From assembly GCF_014639435.1 (NCBI RefSeq), contig NZ_BMFZ01000001.1, positions 358,748 through 422,747 of the forward strand: DNA of 64,000 nucleotides, written 5' to 3'. The translations under genes were made by a program, and so were the position numbers. The stretch comes from Hafnia psychrotolerans. Its GTDB lineage: Bacteria > Pseudomonadota > Gammaproteobacteria > Enterobacterales > Enterobacteriaceae. Positions 61,192 to 64,000 of the stretch are shown here, piece after piece. How positions within the stretch are numbered: the stretch's first letter is position 1; every line of letters starts with the position of its first letter. Below the pieces are notes generated by a model. That model worked only from the letters and a program-made list of their open reading frames with translations, was not told where the DNA came from and did not search any database.

Positions 61192-61234
61192 CTGTCTTGC
61201 GGGTAGTGGCTACAGCGCGCAATAATTCAGAGAA

Positions 61235-63388
61235 TTACTTTGCTGCCGCTTGTGTCTGAGCAGACTGAATCGCCGTCAGTGCCACGGTGTAGACGATATC
61301 GTCTACCAGTGCGCCACGGGACAGGTCATTTACCGGTTTGCGCATGCCTTGCAGCATTGGCCCGATAGAAACCAGATCCGCAGAACGCTGAACCGCTTTG
61401 TAAGTGGTGTTCCCGGTATTCAGGTCTGGGAAGATGAACACGGTAGCCTGACCGGCAACCGGAGAATTTGGCGCTTTGGATTTCGCAACATCAGCCATAA
61501 TCGCGGCATCGTACTGCAACGGACCGTCGATGATAAGATCAGGACGTTTTTCCTGCGCCAGACGGGTAGCTTCACGCACTTTCTCAACGTCGCTACCGGC
61601 ACCTGAGTCGCCGGTTGAATAGGAGATCATCGCAACGCGCGGTTCGATGCCAAAAGCGGCAGCGGAATCAGCAGATTGAATGGCGATTTCAGACAGCTGT
61701 TCAGCAGTTGGGTCCGGGTTAATCGCGCAGTCACCGTAAACCAGAACTTGTTCGGGCAGCAGCATGAAGAACACAGAAGAAACCAGTGAGCTGCCTGGTG
61801 CGGTTTTGATCAACTGCAAGGCTGGACGAATGGTGTTAGCCGTGGTGTGAACCGCGCCAGAGACCAGACCGTCAACTTCACCTTTTTCCAGCATCAGTGT
61901 AGCGAGCACGACATTGTCTTCCAACTGCTCGCGGGCGACCACTTCAGTCATGCCTTTGCTTTTACGCAGTTCGACCATACGGGCAACGTATTCTTCGCGC
62001 ACGACGGCTGGGTCAACAATCTGGATGCCTTTACCTAATTCAATACCCTGAGCGGCCGCGACGCGTTGAATCTCGTCTGGGTTGCCCAGCAGTACGCACT
62101 CTGCAATACCACGTTCAGCACACAGCGACGCGGCTTTTACAGTGCGGGGTTCGTCGCCTTCCGGCAGTACGATACGTTTGTTAGCCGTGCGGGCCAGTTC
62201 AGTCAACTGATAGCGGAACGCTGGCGGAGAGAGGCGTCGTGAACGCTCTGAATGGGCGCTCAGAGAATTGATCCAGTCGCTGTTGATGTGTGAAGCCACA
62301 TACTGTTGCAGCTTCTCAACGCGCTGGTGATCATCCGCAGGGACTTCCAGATTGAAGCTCTGCAGGCTGAGCGAGGTCTGCCAGGTATTCGTTTCAACCA
62401 TAAACACCGGCAGCCCAGTTTTGAAAGCACGTTCACACAGCGTGTTGATGCGATCATCAATGTCGTAACCACCGGTCAATAGAATTGCGCCAATTTCAAC
62501 GCCGTTCATTGCGGCAAGGCAGGCTGAAACCAGCACATCCGGACGGTCCGCAGAGGTAACCAGCAGTGAGCCCGGACGGAAGTGTTCCAGCATGTGCGGA
62601 ATACTGCGCGCGCAGAAGGTGACAGATTTCACACGACGAGTTTGTATATCGCCTTCATTAATAATGCGGGCATTCAGGTGCTTCGCCATATCGATTGCGC
62701 GAGTAGCAATCAGTTCAAAGCTCCATGGAATGCAGCCCAGCACCGGAAGCGGACTGTTAGCAAACAGCTGGCTTGGGTCAACGTTGGCCACGCTGGCTTT
62801 GGTGGAGTCATCGAAGATTTCTGACAGATCCGGGCGTGTACGGCCTTGCTCATCAACCGGGGCATTCAGTTTATTGATGATAACGCCGGTGATGTTTTTG
62901 TTTTTGCTGCCACCGAAGCTACTGCTGGCCAGTTCGATTCGTTCTTTCAACTGGGCCGGAGAGTCATTACCCAGCGCGATAACAAACACGATTTCAGCAT
63001 TCAGTGTTTTGGCAATTTCGTAGTTCAGTGCGTTGGCAAACTGATGTTTGCGTGTTGGCACTAAACCTTCAACCAGCACCACTTCGGCGTCTTTGGTATT
63101 TTCGTGATAACGGGCAATGATCTCTTCCATCAGTACGTCTTGCTGGTTTGAACCTAGCAACGTTTCCACATGGCTCATTTTCAGCGGTTCCGCTGCCGGA
63201 ACGTTGGAGTTGGCGCGGATAATGGTGGTGGTCTGATCGGGTGTATCGCCGCCAGTGCGCGGCTGAGCGATAGGTTTGAAGATGCTCAGGCTAACGCCTT
63301 TTTGTTCCATGGCGCGGATCACACCAAGACTGACACTGGTCAGACCGACGCTGGTGCCTGTAGGGATCAACATAATTGTACGGGACAC
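61235..63388 (-). CDS. pta: Phosphate acetyltransferase
   Basis: The 717-residue enzyme interconverts acetyl-CoA and acetyl phosphate. It has an N-terminal BioD-like P-loop region ([20 protein letters not shown]), a central DRTGG domain, and the C-terminal catalytic PTA domain (about residues 390-710: [33 protein letters not shown]). The start is a GTG at 63388 with AGAGG upstream, as in E. coli (714 residues). It follows ackA on the same strand with a terminator between, so the pair may be partly uncoupled. Confidence 0.96.
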   Translation of the reverse strand: MSRTIMLIPTGTSVGLTSVSLGVIRAMEQKGVSLSIFKPIAQPRTGGDTPDQTTTIIRANSNVPAAEPLKMSHVETLLGSNQQDVLMEEIIARYHENTKDAEVVLVEGLVPTRKHQFANALNYEIAKTLNAEIVFVIALGNDSPAQLKERIELASSSFGGSKNKNITGVIINKLNAPVDEQGRTRPDLSEIFDDSTKASVANVDPSQLFANSPLPVLGCIPWSFELIATRAIDMAKHLNARIINEGDIQTRRVKSVTFCARSIPHMLEHFRPGSLLVTSADRPDVLVSACLAAMNGVEIGAILLTGGYDIDDRINTLCERAFKTGLPVFMVETNTWQTSLSLQSFNLEVPADDHQRVEKLQQYVASHINSDWINSLSAHSERSRRLSPPAFRYQLTELARTANKRIVLPEGDEPRTVKAASLCAERGIAECVLLGNPDEIQRVAAAQGIELGKGIQIVDPAVVREEYVARMVELRKSKGMTEVVAREQLEDNVVLATLMLEKGEVDGLVSGAVHTTANTIRPALQLIKTAPGSSLVSSVFFMLLPEQVLVYGDCAINPDPTAEQLSEIAIQSADSAAAFGIEPRVAMISYSTGDSGAGSDVEKVREATRLAQEKRPDLIIDGPLQYDAAIMADVAKSKAPNSPVAGQATVFIFPDLNTGNTTYKAVQRSADLVSIGPMLQGMRKPVNDLSRGALVDDIVYTVALTAIQSAQTQAAAK

Positions 63389-63542
63389 GGCTAAACCTCT
63401 CTGGTTTGCCAGACGAAGCATAACCCGGTGGGGAAGGGGCTGCGCGGATTCGCTATCCTGTATTTGAACAGGTCACGATGGGGACTTTACGCTGGCTGCT
63501 TCCGGACTGGCTACGCTCGCCTGTTATGAAAAATTGTTATGT

Positions 63543-63569
63543 AAAAAACTGCCAGCAGACGCTGGCAGT
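63543..63569 (-). terminator. Terminator or attenuator between ackA and pta
   Basis: A nine-base stem ACTGCCAGC/GCTGGCAGT with a four-base loop is followed on the minus strand by TTTTTT, just after the ackA stop codon. Pta may therefore depend partly on its own promoter in the 190 bases before it. Confidence 0.85.
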
Positions 63570-63579
63570 GGATGCAATA

Positions 63580-64000
63580 TTATGCGGTCAGACGGGCGGC
63601 ATCTTGAGCAATAACCAGCTCTTCGTTGGTTGGGATAACCAGCGCGGCGCGAGTGCCTTCTTTGTTGATGGCACCGGATTTGCCGAAGCGTGCAGCAAGG
63701 TTGCGTTCGTGATCAACTTCAAAGCCCAGCAGGCCAAGTTTCGCCAGAGACAGCTCGCGCACCATGGCTGCGTTTTCGCCGATACCGCCGGTGAAGACAA
63801 CCGCGTCCAGACGACCTTCCATCAGTGACGTGTAGCTAGCGATGTATTTCGCCAGACGGTGACAGAAGACGTCCATCGCGCGTTTGGCATCTTCTTTGGT
63901 TGCGTAGTTGTCTTCAACATAACGACAATCACTGGTGACTTCAGTCAGGCCCAGCAGACCAGACTCTTTGGTAAGCAGCTTGTTGATTTGATCAACACTC
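63580..64000 (-). CDS. ackA: Acetate kinase, C-terminal part (runs off the window)
   Basis: The last 140 codons or so of acetate kinase are present, with [20 protein letters not shown] and the ATP-site block [19 protein letters not shown]. It converts acetyl phosphate and ADP to acetate and ATP, working with Pta. The 5' end lies beyond the right edge. Confidence 0.95.
   Translation of the reverse strand, partial: SVDQINKLLTKESGLLGLTEVTSDCRYVEDNYATKEDAKRAMDVFCHRLAKYIASYTSLMEGRLDAVVFTGGIGENAAMVRELSLAKLGLLGFEVDHERNLAARFGKSGAINKEGTRAALVIPTNEELVIAQDAARLTA

Noticed and set aside
1-64000. Prophage, integrative element or defence island
   Set aside because: No integrase, transposase, phage structural, restriction or abortive-infection genes were recognised, and no tRNA-flanked attachment site was seen.

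Overview
The window is chromosomal DNA of an Enterobacterales bacterium. Many proteins match Escherichia coli homologues closely along their whole length (PqqU/YncD, Gcd, Dld, RoxA/YcfD, DdlA, the OsmF/Yeh transporter, YedA, MlrA, DinG, YbiB, RlmF, YfcH, YfcG, YfcD, Pta, AckA). The mosaic of E. coli-like synteny blocks with other content, including phosphonate transport, a fatty-acid operon and large palindromic intergenic repeats, suggests the Yersiniaceae side (Rahnella, Ewingella, Rouxiella or Serratia-like). That placement is inference. No rRNA, tRNA, prophage, intact insertion sequence or CRISPR array was seen.

Layout. 1-3.7 kb is a worn region: an AraC-type regulator, half of an MFS exporter, a DinB-fold protein, a shikimate dehydrogenase-like enzyme and the first 51 codons of a MalY/PatB-like aminotransferase, ending at the terminator of the tiny membrane protein gene yohP. 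3.7-7 kb has yohP, a racemase-like gene, yohC and an unknown membrane-anchored coiled-coil protein. 7.1-11.9 kb pairs the PQQ receptor gene pqqU with the PQQ-dependent glucose dehydrogenase gene gcd. 12-15 kb has small genes and D-lactate dehydrogenase. 15.2-19.1 kb is a phnCDEE phosphonate-type ABC transporter with a candidate Pho box. 19-23.6 kb has roxA, an aldehyde dehydrogenase, a cupin and ddlA. 23.7-26 kb holds three small secreted-protein genes and a TetR gene, with three promoters of nearly identical twin-operator layout. 26.2-32.8 kb has a SUFU-domain protein, the osmF-yehYXW osmolyte importer, a yohO-like gene and yedA.

32.9-39.7 kb is a tight nine-gene minus-strand operon that begins with mlrA and continues with lipid-modifying families (NTF2-like, SDR, COG2907 oxidoreductase, DUF1365, cyclopropane-synthase-like, DUF2878, chalcone-isomerase-like, DUF3833). 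An MlrA-type inverted TGTACA site lies just upstream. 40.5-48.3 kb contains acid phosphatase, porin, dinG, paiB-like and ybiB, bracketed by two inverted copies of a large palindromic repeat. 48.4-55.6 kb has yjdM, an M3 peptidase, a flavin reductase, rlmF, yfcH, yfcG and yfcD. 55.6-61.1 kb is a sugar cluster: a LacI regulator, ascorbate-type PTS IIA/IIB/IIC and a split transketolase, with several operators and a CRP-like site. The window ends in pta and the 3' part of ackA.

The most notable signals are the twin-operator promoters around the TetR gene, the MlrA-type site before the lipid operon, and the mirror-image repeats with a 49-bp tandem array.
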